The notes beneath the pieces are model-generated. The model searched no databases. It worked only from the letters and a program-made list of their open reading frames with translations, and was not told the origin of the DNA. Positions 8,849-17,587 of a stretch of 64,000 nt of DNA are shown piece after piece. This stretch comes from Isosphaera sp. (GTDB lineage: Bacteria > Planctomycetota > Planctomycetia > Gemmatales > Gemmataceae), in contig PNKH01000005.1 in NCBI GenBank assembly GCA_013822345.1, positions 1 through 64,000 of the forward strand, read 5' to 3'. Both the position numbers and the translations under genes were made by a program. Numbering within the stretch: the stretch's first letter is position 1; each line of letters begins with the position of its first letter.

Positions 8849-9343
8849 GTGACGACCGTCGGCCTGTTGGTCCTCGGCCTGGCCGTCGGCCTGCTCAGCG
8901 GGATGCTCGGGATCGGCGGCGGGATCGTCCTGATCCCCGCCCTGGTGCTGCTGTTCGGGTTCACCCAGGCGGAGGCCCAGGGGACGAGCCTCGCCGTCCT
9001 CAGCCTGCCGGTCGCGGTGTTCGCCGCCCTGGTGTACTACGACAACGGGTTCGTCCGCCCGAAGGTGGTCGCGTTCATCGTCGTCGGGTTCGCGTTCGGG
9101 GCGTACCTCGGGGCCCGGCTCGTCCCGCACGTCCCGCCCGGGGCCCTGCGGGTCGGGTTCGGGGCGCTGCTGCTGTACGCCGGGCTGCTCCAGGTCTTCG
9201 ACATCCGCCCGACCCGCATGGCGTCCGCCCTGCCGGCGGGGCTGGTGGCCGTCCTGACGGCGGTGCTCGGCCGGCTGTTCCGCCGGCGGCTGGCCCGCCG
9301 GCGGCCGCCCGAACCGCCCCCCGCCGTCGAGTACCACATCTGA
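8849..9343 (+). CDS. Half-length TauE/SafE family membrane protein
   Basis: Predicted 164 residues, about two thirds of the usual 240-260. The N-terminal TauE signature GLLSGMLGIGGGIVLIPALV is intact, and about four or five hydrophobic segments follow. The C-terminus is an Arg-rich tail (LFRRRLARRR). TauE/SafE proteins export sulfite, sulfoacetate or related organic anions across the inner membrane, usually as two homologous halves. A single half could dimerise. GTG start. It converges on the beta-propeller gene with only 6 bases between stops. Confidence 0.78.
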   Translation: MTTVGLLVLGLAVGLLSGMLGIGGGIVLIPALVLLFGFTQAEAQGTSLAVLSLPVAVFAALVYYDNGFVRPKVVAFIVVGFAFGAYLGARLVPHVPPGALRVGFGALLLYAGLLQVFDIRPTRMASALPAGLVAVLTAVLGRLFRRRLARRRPPEPPPAVEYHI

Positions 9344-9349
9344 CGCGGG

Positions 9350-11080
9350 CTACTTCCCCGGCTTCATCCGGTCCACCTCGTCCTCGCCGGGTAGCCCGAA
9401 CGACACGACCCCCCCGTTCGGGCTCTTCGGGAGGTACGCCTCCTCCGGCCCGGGGCTGAACAGGAGGTTCCCGGTGCCGACGTACACCCGGCCGCGCGAC
9501 ACCACCGGGCCGCACCACACCGGCTCGCCCAGCTCGACCTCCTTCACCGCCTTCCCGGTCGCCGCGTCCAGCATCACCAGGCGGTTGCTCACGGCCGTGG
9601 TGAAGTACACCACCCCGTTCGCCACCGCGACCCCCGACGCCACCGGGTCGCCGACGTCCTTGAACGCCGGCGCCTCCCGCGTCCCGCCGACGCCCGCCAC
9701 CTTCGGCCGCTCGTGCCGCCAGTTCTCCCGGGCCGCGTCGAGGCCGATCGACACCACCCGCCCGCCGGTCGGCACCGTGTACCGCCCGCGGACGCCGAGG
9801 CCGAGGCAGTCGATGCCGTTGGTGTAGACCGCCTTCCCGTCGGTCGCGCACCCGGTCTGCAGCCCGCCGATCGCGCTCGGCAGGGCGAGCGTCCGCGGGT
9901 CCACGTCCTTCGGCGGGTTCACCGGCGGGCCGGCGTACACCGGGGTGTGGTTGAGGATCTTCCCGGTCGCCGCGTCGAACACGTAGAACCCGCCGTTCTT
10001 CGACCCGCACCCGACCACCTTGGTCGCCCGGCCGTCGACCGCCACGGTGTAAATCTTGGGGGTGTCGCCGATCGCCTGGTCCTTGTACCCGGTCTTCGAG
10101 TCGTAGGCCGGCATGCCGTAGTTCCACACGTCGTTCGGGTTGGTCTGGGTGACCCACTTCTCCTTCCCGGTCCGGGCGTCGACCGCGATCACCGCGCACG
10201 AGTGCTTCGTCGACAGGCTCGGGTCGTCCTTGGTCGGCCGGCGCGGGGAGTTGTGGCAGTCGGTGCCGAAGAACACGGTGCGGGTGTCCGGGTCGTACGA
10301 CGGGGTGCACCAGACGGAGCTGGTCGACGGGCCGCGGTGGAACGCCCGCTCGATGAACCCGTAGCGGATCTTGACCGGCTCGGGGAACTCCTCCGCCTCC
10401 GGGCCGATGTCGTACTTCCACACCACCTTCCCGGTCCCCGCGTCGAGGGCGACGACGAACCCGCGGCCGGTACACCCGGTGTTCTTCGGGTCGGCGGCGA
10501 TGGCGTGCTCGAACGCCCCGCCGGCGACCACGAGCATTCCCTCGACGGGCACCGGCGAGGTGAAGACGCAGTTCGCCGGGTGGGCGCCGGGGAACGGCCT
10601 GGCCCGGGTGTCGACCTTCCACCGCTCCTTGCCAGTCTCGCGGTCGAGGGCGTAAATCACCCCGCCGACGCCGCCGATGTAGACGGCGTCGGCGGTCACC
10701 AGCGGGGCGTTCGCGAACCCGCTCGTCGGCAGCCCGGGGACCGGCTCCGCCTTCGGCCCGGCCGGGGCCGGGTCGCGGTACGACCACTTCACCCGGCCGT
10801 CGGGGGTGAGGCGGTAGACGGTCGGCTCGGTCAGGGTGCCGAAGTAGACCGACCCCTCGACCACCGCGGTCGCGTGGACGACGCCGATCCGCTCGCCCGA
10901 CCCGCGCGCGGGAAACCGCCACTTCTCGACCAGCCGGCCGACGGTCGCGGGGCCGAGGGCCTTCTCGGCGGGGTTGTGGCGGGTGCCGGCGGCGTCCCGG
11001 TTGTACATCGGCCAGTCGTTCGGGTCGGCCGCCTGTAGCCTCGGGGCGAGGACGACGAGCAGCAGCAGACTGGCGCGCAT
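9350..11080 (-). CDS. Exported PQQ-type beta-propeller protein (quinoprotein-like)
   Basis: Predicted 576 residues with a signal peptide at about residues 1-19 (MRASLLLLVVLAPRLQA), then NDWPMYNRDAAGTRHNP, the typical start of a quinoprotein alcohol-dehydrogenase-like propeller. Repeated blades read GTLTEPTVYRLTPDGRVKW, GGVIYALDRETGKERWKV and VVALDAGTGKVVWKY. It probably acts in the periplasm, either as a PQQ-dependent dehydrogenase or as a non-enzymatic propeller. I cannot verify PQQ or calcium ligands by eye. The internal ATG was chosen because it gives a clean signal peptide; upstream in-frame sequence derives from a palindrome. Confidence 0.8.
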   Translation of the reverse strand: MRASLLLLVVLAPRLQAADPNDWPMYNRDAAGTRHNPAEKALGPATVGRLVEKWRFPARGSGERIGVVHATAVVEGSVYFGTLTEPTVYRLTPDGRVKWSYRDPAPAGPKAEPVPGLPTSGFANAPLVTADAVYIGGVGGVIYALDRETGKERWKVDTRARPFPGAHPANCVFTSPVPVEGMLVVAGGAFEHAIAADPKNTGCTGRGFVVALDAGTGKVVWKYDIGPEAEEFPEPVKIRYGFIERAFHRGPSTSSVWCTPSYDPDTRTVFFGTDCHNSPRRPTKDDPSLSTKHSCAVIAVDARTGKEKWVTQTNPNDVWNYGMPAYDSKTGYKDQAIGDTPKIYTVAVDGRATKVVGCGSKNGGFYVFDAATGKILNHTPVYAGPPVNPPKDVDPRTLALPSAIGGLQTGCATDGKAVYTNGIDCLGLGVRGRYTVPTGGRVVSIGLDAARENWRHERPKVAGVGGTREAPAFKDVGDPVASGVAVANGVVYFTTAVSNRLVMLDAATGKAVKEVELGEPVWCGPVVSRGRVYVGTGNLLFSPGPEEAYLPKSPNGGVVSFGLPGEDEVDRMKPGK

Positions 11081-11111
11081 GGGTTCGGCTCCGGGCACGG
11101 AGGACGGGTTA

Positions 11112-11202
11112 AGAAGTGGTTTCAGAACTTGGGTGGGGCAGGCATTCTTGCCTGCCGGGGCAGACAGAAATGTCTGCCCCACCCAGTATTGAAACCACTT
11201 CT
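11112..11202. repeat. Family E compound palindrome (branched, cruciform-like)
   Basis: Outer arms 11112-11124 and 11190-11202 are perfect reverse complements (AGAAGTGGTTTCA). Inner arms GGGTGGGGCA (11131-11140) and TGCCCCACCC (11175-11184) also pair. Between them lie two small hairpins (GGCAGG/CCTGCC and GGGCAGAC/GTCTGCCC). The folded form is a multibranched cruciform. The right end provides the first two bases of the SDR gene's TAG stop on the minus strand. Confidence 0.8.
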
Positions 11203-11962
11203 AAGCGGTCGCGCCGCCGTCGACGACGAGCACCTGGCCGGTGACGAACGACGCCTCGTCCGACGCGAGGTACAGGGCGGCGTACCCGATCTCGTCGGGT
11301 TGGCCGACCCGCGGGACCGGCTGCGTCGCCTCCAGCCGGGCCATGTGCCGCTCATCCTTCCAGAAGTACTCGCTGAAGTCGGTCCGGACCAGGCCGGGGG
11401 CGAGGGCGTTCACCCGCACCCCGCGCGGCCCGAACTCCCGCGCCCACGACCGGGTCAGCATGATCAGCCCGGCCTTGGTGAAGCTGTACAACAGCCCGCC
11501 GGGCTGCGGGTGGAGGCCGGAGACCGACGCCACGTTGATGACCGACCCGCGGCCCCGCGCGATCATCCCGGGGACCGTCAGCCGGACCAGCCGCAGGGCC
11601 GACTTCACGTTCACCTCGACCATCTTGTCGAGCATCTCGTCGGTCGCCTCCAGGGCCGGCCCCTGGTGGACGTTGGTGGCGCTGTTGTTCACCAGGATGT
11701 CGACCGGGCCGAGCCGCGCCTCCGTCGCCCGGACCAGGTTCTCCAACTGGTCCGGCCGGCCGACGTGGCAGGCGACCGGCTCCACCCGCCCCGGCAGGCC
11801 GGCGAGCTCGGCGGCCGTCGCCACCAGGTTGTCCATTTTCCGGCTGGCGATGACGACGCCGGCCCCGGCCTCGGCGAGGCGCCGGGCGATCGCCTTGCCG
11901 ATGCCGCGGCCGCCGCCGGTGACCAGGGCCACCCGGCCGGCCAGGGAGATGCTCGCACTCAT
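11201..11962 (-). CDS. SDR-family oxidoreductase
   Basis: Predicted 253 residues, the size of a classical short-chain dehydrogenase. The NAD(P)-binding TGGGRGIG lies near residue 15, NNSA near 91, and the catalytic Ser with YxxxK (YSFTK) near 143-160. The C-terminus ends in the [12 protein letters not shown] signature. Family members oxidise or reduce hydroxyl/keto groups. Its place 4 bases downstream of an acyl-CoA ligase suggests a substrate in acyl-CoA or fatty-acid metabolism. Its TAG stop is formed at the edge of the adjoining palindrome. Confidence 0.9.
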   Translation of the reverse strand: MSASISLAGRVALVTGGGRGIGKAIARRLAEAGAGVVIASRKMDNLVATAAELAGLPGRVEPVACHVGRPDQLENLVRATEARLGPVDILVNNSATNVHQGPALEATDEMLDKMVEVNVKSALRLVRLTVPGMIARGRGSVINVASVSGLHPQPGGLLYSFTKAGLIMLTRSWAREFGPRGVRVNALAPGLVRTDFSEYFWKDERHMARLEATQPVPRVGQPDEIGYAALYLASDEASFVTGQVLVVDGGATA

Positions 11963-11966
11963 GGAG

Positions 11967-13634
11967 TCACTCGCGGTACAACCCGTCCAGCTCCGCCCGG
12001 TACTTCTCGAACACGACATTCCGGCGGAGCTTCAGGCTGACGGTCAGCTCCTCCGCCGCGACGGTGAACGGCCGCGGCAGCACGACGAACTTCTTCACCT
12101 GCTCGTACCCGGCGACGTCGGCGAGGCAGCGGTCGAGCCGGGTTCGCAGCAGGGCGAGCGCCGCCGGGTGGCGGGCAAGGGCGTCGTCCGGCTCGCCGTC
12201 CAGCGGCGTCCCCGCGGCGGCGAGCGCCGCCCGGAGGTTCGCCCAGTGCGGAACCAACAGCGCGGTCAGGAAGTGCCGCCCCTCGCCGTGCACCGCCGCC
12301 TGGTCGACGCACCCGTCCCCGAGGATCAGCCCCTCGATCTGCGTCGGCACCACCTTCTTCCCGTTCGACAGGACGATGAGTTCCTTCTTCCGCCCGGTGA
12401 TGAACAGGAACCCGTCGGCGTCGATCTCGCCGAGGTCGCCGGTGTACAGCCACCCGTCCCGGACCGCCTCGGCGGTCGCCTGCGGGTTGTTCCAGTACCC
12501 GGGCATGATGTTCGGCCCCCGGGCCAGGATCTCCCCGTCCGGCGCGACCGCGATCTCGACCCCGTCGACCGGCAGCCCGGCCGACCCGACCTTGAACCGG
12601 TCGAGGCGGTTGAACGAGATCGTCGGCGAGCTCTCGGTCAGCCCGTACCCCGGGATGAGCGGCAGGCCGGCGGCGCGGAGGACCTGCTCGGTGGCGACCG
12701 GCAGGGCGGCCCCGCCCGACCCGAGCGTCTTGATCCGCGGGCCGAACACCCCGCGGAGCCGGCGGGCGGTCTCGGCCGGGTCGGGGGTGCTGACGGCCGC
12801 CAGCACCTTCTCGTAGAACCGCGGGACGCACGAGACGTGCATCGGCTGGAGCCGGGCGAGGTGCTCGGTGACCGTCTCGATCGACTCGGCCAGGGCGAGC
12901 GTCAGCCCGCCGACCAGGCACTTGTAGTGGTCGACGGTGCGGGCGAAGATGTGGCTCAGCGGGAGCCAGCAGAGGACGAGGTCGGCCGGGTCGATGGGGA
13001 TCGCCAGGAAGTTGGCGAAGGCGTTGCTGACGAGGTTCCCGTGGGTCAGCATCACCCCCTTCGGGTTGCCGGTAGTGCCGGACGTGTACATGATCGTGGC
13101 CAGGTCGCCCGGCCCCAGCGCCGCCTCCCGCCGGGCCAGCTCCCCCTCCACCCCCGGCAGCGCCGCCCGGCCGCGGGCGAGGAAGTCGTCCCACGACACC
13201 GCGTCGGCCCCGGCGGCGGCCGCGTCGAACACCACCACGCCCTCCAGCGCCGGCAGGTCGCGGCGGGCGTGCCGGACCTTGTCGAGTTGGGCGGCGGTCG
13301 AGACGAACAGCCAGCGGACGCCGGCGTCGGCGAACTGGAAGTGGACCTGCTTCGCGGCCAGCGACGTGTGCGGCGGCACCTGGACGGCCGCGGCGGTCAG
13401 TCCGCCCAGGTCGGCGACCAGCCACTCCTCGCGGTTCTCGCTGAGGACCGCGACCCGGTCGCCCGGGCGGACGCCGGCGTCGACCAGGGCGGCGGCGCAG
13501 GCCACCACGTCGGCCCGGTACCGGGACCAGGTCAGGTCGTGGTACGCCCCGTCGCGGCGGGAGCGGACGGCGACGGCCGGCCCGAGCCGGTCGGCCTGGA
13601 GGCGGAGGGCTTCGGGGAGGTTGCGGGGGTCCAT
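11967..13634 (-). CDS. Long-chain acyl-CoA ligase (AMP-forming)
   Basis: Predicted 555 residues. The ANL-superfamily P-loop [17 protein letters not shown] lies near residue 183. Also visible are PLSHIFART, the adenine motif YGLTESSP, the hinge region [20 protein letters not shown], and a C-terminal Lys-containing segment ([10 protein letters not shown]). The AMP-binding domain resembles FadD15-type long-chain ligases. It would activate fatty acids to acyl-CoA for the neighbouring beta-oxidation enzymes. It lies between thioesterase and SDR genes with gaps of about 11 and 4 bases, indicating one transcription unit. Confidence 0.9.
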   Translation of the reverse strand: MDPRNLPEALRLQADRLGPAVAVRSRRDGAYHDLTWSRYRADVVACAAALVDAGVRPGDRVAVLSENREEWLVADLGGLTAAAVQVPPHTSLAAKQVHFQFADAGVRWLFVSTAAQLDKVRHARRDLPALEGVVVFDAAAAGADAVSWDDFLARGRAALPGVEGELARREAALGPGDLATIMYTSGTTGNPKGVMLTHGNLVSNAFANFLAIPIDPADLVLCWLPLSHIFARTVDHYKCLVGGLTLALAESIETVTEHLARLQPMHVSCVPRFYEKVLAAVSTPDPAETARRLRGVFGPRIKTLGSGGAALPVATEQVLRAAGLPLIPGYGLTESSPTISFNRLDRFKVGSAGLPVDGVEIAVAPDGEILARGPNIMPGYWNNPQATAEAVRDGWLYTGDLGEIDADGFLFITGRKKELIVLSNGKKVVPTQIEGLILGDGCVDQAAVHGEGRHFLTALLVPHWANLRAALAAAGTPLDGEPDDALARHPAALALLRTRLDRCLADVAGYEQVKKFVVLPRPFTVAAEELTVSLKLRRNVVFEKYRAELDGLYRE

Positions 13635-13645
13635 GCGGCACCTCT

Positions 13646-14131
13646 TCAGGGTTTCATCACCCCGCAGACCGGGGCGGCCCAGCCGAGGCCGGCGTGCTCG
13701 GCGAGCAGCCGGTCGATCGCGTCCGCGACGTGCGGCGGGAACGTCGACGTGCGGCGGACGCGCATGTCGACGTGGGCGGCGACGAACTCGCTCGTCGCCG
13801 CCAGCACCGGGCCGTCCTCCTTCACCATGAAGCTCAGGAAGTGGACCCGCTTGGCGGTCCGGCCGAGGACCCGGCAGCGGATGGTCACCGCCTGCCCGAC
13901 CCGCACCTCGGACAGGAACCGGACGTGGCCCTCCAGGGCGAAGGTGCCGGCCTGGTTCGCCTCGAAATAAGCCCGAGTCAGCCCGAACCGCTCCCACAAC
14001 CCACCGGTCCCCTGGCTGAACAGGTGGGTGTACCACATCACGTTCATGTGGCCCATCTCGTCGAGGTAGGCCTCTGGGACGACCGCCCGGTGCAACACGG
14101 GGAGGGCGTCGAGGTCCGTCACGGCGGTCAC
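13646..14131 (-). CDS. Acyl-CoA thioesterase (4HBT hotdog fold)
   Basis: Predicted 161 residues from a GTG start whose GTGA overlaps the stop of the upstream multifunctional enzyme, implying translational coupling. The hotdog motif DEMGHMNVMWYTHLFSQ near residues 24-40 resembles 4-hydroxybenzoyl-CoA thioesterase/YbgC proteins. Such enzymes hydrolyse acyl-CoA to free acid and CoA. Placed inside a beta-oxidation cluster, it may release CoA from dead-end intermediates. An alternative GTG four codons in (VTDLDALP) is possible. Confidence 0.85.
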   Translation of the reverse strand: MTAVTDLDALPVLHRAVVPEAYLDEMGHMNVMWYTHLFSQGTGGLWERFGLTRAYFEANQAGTFALEGHVRFLSEVRVGQAVTIRCRVLGRTAKRVHFLSFMVKEDGPVLAATSEFVAAHVDMRVRRTSTFPPHVADAIDRLLAEHAGLGWAAPVCGVMKP

Positions 14132-16260
14132 GGCTTGGCTTCCCTTTCCTTGTCGTAGTCGGCGAACGTCTTGCCCGTCTCCGCCAGCCGCTTCAGCAGC
14201 GGGGCCGGCGCCCACAGCGGCCCGTGCTCCCGCTCGAACGCGCACACCCGGTCGTACACCGCCTTCAGGCCGACCGTGCCCGCGTACCACATCGGCCCGC
14301 CGCGGAAGGCGGGGAACCCGTACCCGTAGACGTAGACGATATCGATGTCGCCGGCCCGCAGGGCGATCCCCTCCTCCAGGATCCGCGCCCCCTCGTTCAC
14401 CAGGGCGTACACGGTCCGCTCGACGATCTCGTCCGCCGTGACGGCCCGCCGCGTGATGCCGCCTTCGCGGGCGGCCTCCTCGGCGAGGCGGGCGGCCTCC
14501 GGGTTCGGCAGCGGGGTGCGGCTCCCCGCCTCGTACCGGTACCACCCCGCCCCGGTCTTCTGCCCGAAGTGGCCCATCTCGCACAGCCGGTCCTCGGCCC
14601 GGTACGCCTTCCGCCCGGGCGGCTCCAGGTGGCGGTGCTCGTTCCGGATCCGCCACCCGACATCCAGCCCGGCGAGGTCGACCACCGCCAGCGGCCCCAT
14701 CGCCATCCCGAACCCGGTCAGGGCGGCGTCGACCGCCTCGATCGCCGCCCCCTCCTCGACCAGGAAGTTGGCCTCCCGGACGTACGGGTCGAACATCCGG
14801 TTGCCGACGAACGCCCGGCAGTTGCCGACCAGCACCCCGACCTTGCCGAGCCGCTTCGCCAGGTCCATCGAGGTGGCGATCACGTCCGCCCCGGTCTTCT
14901 TCCCGCGGACCACCTCCAGCAGCTTCATCACGTTCGCCGGGCTGAAGAAGTGGTGGCCGATCACCCGGTCCGGCCGGGTGGTCGCCGACGCGATCTCGTC
15001 GACGTCCAGGGTCGACGTGTTGGACGCGAGGACGGCGTCCGGGCGGGTGACCTGGTCCAGCTCGGCGAACACCTGCTTCTTCAGGGCCATTCCCTCGAAC
15101 ACCGCTTCGACGACGATGTCCGCCTCACGGAACCGGTCGTAGGTGAGGGTCGGCTCGATCCGGGCGAGCCGCTCGTCGGCCTGCTGCTGGGTGAGCCGGC
15201 CCTTCTGGACGGTGGCGGCGTAGTTCTTCCGGATCGTCGCCAGCCCGCGGTCGAGGGCCGGCTGGTCCGCCTCCTTGAGCAGCACCGGGATGCCGGCGTT
15301 GGCGTAGGTCATGGCGATGCCGCCGCCCATCGTCCCGGCCCCGACGACCGCCGCCCGCTTGATCGGGATGCGCGGCGTGTCCTTGCCGACCCCCGGCACC
15401 TTCGACACCTCGCGCTCGGCGAAGAAGACGTGGATCAGCGCCCGCGACTGCGGGGAGAGGAGGCACTCGCGGAAGAGTTCCGCCTCGCGCCGGATGCCGT
15501 CGTCGAAGGGGAGGGTGGCGGCCGCCTCGACCGCGTCGACCGCCTTCATCGGGGCGAGCATGCCGCGGGCCTTCTTCCGCACGAGGTCGCGCGCACCCGC
15601 CAGGACCATCGCGTTCATGGTCGAGTTGCCGAGCTTGTCGGCGAGGTCGCGGGTCCGCCGCGGCGGGCCGCCCTTCGCCGCCACCTCCCGGGCGAACGCC
15701 ACCGCCCCCGCGACCAGGTCGCCGTCGATCACCTTGTCGAGGATGCCGGCGGCGAGCGCGTCGGCGGCGCCGACCGGCTCGCCGCCGGCGCACATCTCGG
15801 CGGCCTTGGCGAGGCCGGCCAGCCGGGGGAGCCGCTGGGTGCCGCCGGCCCCGGGGATGAGGCCGAGCTTCACCTCCGGCTGGCCGACCAGGGAGCCCGG
15901 TGCGGCGACCCGGTGGTGGCAGGCCATCGCGGTCTCGAGGCCGCCGCCGAACGCGGTGCCGTGGATCGCGCAGACGACCGGCTTCGGGGAGGCGTCGAGG
16001 GCGTCGAGCAGGAGCGGGAACTCGTTGATCGTCTTGCGGCCGGCGGCCATCTCGCCGAACTCGGTGATGTCGGCCCCGCCGCAGAACAGCCGGCCGCCGC
16101 CGGTCAGCACGACGGCGCGGACGGCCGGGTCCTTGGTCAGGTCGTCCAGGGCGGCGCGGACGCCGCGGAGGACGGCCTGGCTCAGGGCGTTGACCGGCGG
16201 GTTGTTGATGGTGACGACGCCGACATCGCCGTCGCGGGTCACGGAGACGAGTTCGCTCAT
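14128..16260 (-). CDS. fadJ: Multifunctional enoyl-CoA hydratase / 3-hydroxyacyl-CoA dehydrogenase
   Basis: Predicted 710 residues, matching FadB/FadJ. The N-terminal crotonase domain (about 1-200) has the oxyanion-hole segment IHGTAFGGGLETAMACHHRV. The NAD-binding domain starts near 300 with VVGAGTMGGGIAM, followed by SNTSTLDVDEIA and GHHFFSPANVMKLLEVV. C-terminal 3HCDH domains lie at about 480-580 and 610-700. It performs the hydration and NAD-dependent oxidation steps of beta-oxidation. The thiolase gene lies 54 bases upstream and the thioesterase start overlaps its stop. The symbol denotes family level only; FadB and FadJ cannot be separated by eye. Confidence 0.93.
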   Translation of the reverse strand: MSELVSVTRDGDVGVVTINNPPVNALSQAVLRGVRAALDDLTKDPAVRAVVLTGGGRLFCGGADITEFGEMAAGRKTINEFPLLLDALDASPKPVVCAIHGTAFGGGLETAMACHHRVAAPGSLVGQPEVKLGLIPGAGGTQRLPRLAGLAKAAEMCAGGEPVGAADALAAGILDKVIDGDLVAGAVAFAREVAAKGGPPRRTRDLADKLGNSTMNAMVLAGARDLVRKKARGMLAPMKAVDAVEAAATLPFDDGIRREAELFRECLLSPQSRALIHVFFAEREVSKVPGVGKDTPRIPIKRAAVVGAGTMGGGIAMTYANAGIPVLLKEADQPALDRGLATIRKNYAATVQKGRLTQQQADERLARIEPTLTYDRFREADIVVEAVFEGMALKKQVFAELDQVTRPDAVLASNTSTLDVDEIASATTRPDRVIGHHFFSPANVMKLLEVVRGKKTGADVIATSMDLAKRLGKVGVLVGNCRAFVGNRMFDPYVREANFLVEEGAAIEAVDAALTGFGMAMGPLAVVDLAGLDVGWRIRNEHRHLEPPGRKAYRAEDRLCEMGHFGQKTGAGWYRYEAGSRTPLPNPEAARLAEEAAREGGITRRAVTADEIVERTVYALVNEGARILEEGIALRAGDIDIVYVYGYGFPAFRGGPMWYAGTVGLKAVYDRVCAFEREHGPLWAPAPLLKRLAETGKTFADYDKEREAKP

Positions 16261-16314
16261 GATCGGCCTCCACCCCGGGTTCGTTCGCGTCGCGGACGCT
16301 TCTGTGAAGCGTCG

Positions 16315-17505
16315 CTAACCGGCCAGCTCGAACAGCCCCGCGGCGCCCTGCCCGCCGCCGACGCACATCGTCACCACCCCGTACCGCGCCTTTCGCCGGC
16401 CCATCTCGTTCACCAGCGCCCCGACCAGCCGGGCCCCGGTCATGCCGAAGGGGTGGCCCAGCGCGATCGACCCGCCGTTCACGTTCAGCTTCTCCGGGTC
16501 GATCCCGAGCCGGTCGCGGCAGTACACCACCTGCACCGCGAACGCCTCGTTCAACTCCCACAGGTCGATGTCACCGACCGCCAGGCCGTGCCTCTTGAGC
16601 AGCTTCGGGACTGCGAACACCGGGCCAATCCCCATCTCGTCCGGCTCGCACCCGGCGACCGCGAACCCGCGGAACACCGCCAGCGGCTTCACCCCCAGCG
16701 CCGCCGCCCGGCCCCGCGACATCAGCAGCGCCGCCGCCGCCCCGTCCGACAGCTGCGACGCGTTCCCGGCCGTCACCGTCCCCTGCCCGCTCTTCGGGTC
16801 GAAGTGAGGCTTCAGGGCGAGCAGCCCCTCCAGCGTCGTGTCCGGGCGGTTGCACTCGTCCCGGTCGACGGTCACCTCCTCCGTCCCGGCGACCTTCCCG
16901 GTCTGCTTGTCGAGGACGCCGCGGGTGACGCGGATCGGGGCGATCTCCTGGCCGAGGTGCCCGGCCTGCTGCGCCCGGGCGGTCCGCTGCTGGCTCGACA
17001 GGGCGTACCGGTCCTGAACCTCCCGGCCGATCCCGTACCGCCTCGCCACCACCTCGGCGGTGTCGCCCATCACCATGAAGACGCCGGGGTGGTGCTCCTT
17101 CACCCACGGGTTGTGGTCGGGGACGACGCCGGCGAGGGCGGTGATGCTCTCGACCCCGCCGCCGACCGCCGCCTCCGCCCCCTCGTGCACGATCTGGTGC
17201 GCCGCCATCGCGATCGCCTGCAACCCGGACGAGCAGAACCGGTTGACCGTCTGGCCGGCGACCCCGACCGGCAGCCCGGCCCGCAGCGCCGCCACCCGGG
17301 CGACGTTGTCCCCCTGCGACCCCTGCGGGAACCCGCACCCGAGGACCACGTCCTCGACCTCCGAAGGGTCGAGCTGAGGGGTCTTCCGCAGCACGTCCGC
17401 GACGCAATGGGCGGCGAGGTCGTCCGGCCGGGCCAGGTTGAACGACCCGCGGAACGACTTGGCCAGCGCGGTGCGGGAACTGGCGACGACGACGGCCTCT
17501 CTCAC
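16315..17505 (-). CDS. fadA: Acetyl-CoA C-acyltransferase (thiolase)
   Basis: Predicted 396 residues. The GTG start has GGAGGG about 6 bases upstream. The acylated cysteine sits in VNRFCSSGLQAIAMA near residue 88, the His motif GGSIALGHPFGMTGAR near 345, and the second Cys in CVGGGQGAAGL near the C-terminus. It cleaves 3-ketoacyl-CoA with CoA to yield acetyl-CoA. It is first in the minus-strand run thiolase, FadJ-like, thioesterase, ligase, SDR. The intergenic start region is shared with a divergent MFS gene that has its own promoter-like sequence. Confidence 0.93.
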   Translation of the reverse strand: MREAVVVASSRTALAKSFRGSFNLARPDDLAAHCVADVLRKTPQLDPSEVEDVVLGCGFPQGSQGDNVARVAALRAGLPVGVAGQTVNRFCSSGLQAIAMAAHQIVHEGAEAAVGGGVESITALAGVVPDHNPWVKEHHPGVFMVMGDTAEVVARRYGIGREVQDRYALSSQQRTARAQQAGHLGQEIAPIRVTRGVLDKQTGKVAGTEEVTVDRDECNRPDTTLEGLLALKPHFDPKSGQGTVTAGNASQLSDGAAAALLMSRGRAAALGVKPLAVFRGFAVAGCEPDEMGIGPVFAVPKLLKRHGLAVGDIDLWELNEAFAVQVVYCRDRLGIDPEKLNVNGGSIALGHPFGMTGARLVGALVNEMGRRKARYGVVTMCVGGGQGAAGLFELAG

Positions 17506-17526
17506 GACGAACCCTCCGCCGGGTGG

Positions 17527-17555
17527 TTGACGGTCGGCGCCGCCACGGGGATACT
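17527..17555 (+). promoter_or_regulatory. Sigma70-type promoter candidate for the MFS gene
   Basis: TTGACG (17527-17532), a 17-base spacer, then GATACT (17550-17555). It lies 32 bases before the MFS start in the divergent thiolase/MFS region. The match is by eye against the E. coli consensus. Confidence 0.5.
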
Positions 17556-17587
17556 CCACCGGCCGCATCCTACCCGGGCCGCGACCC

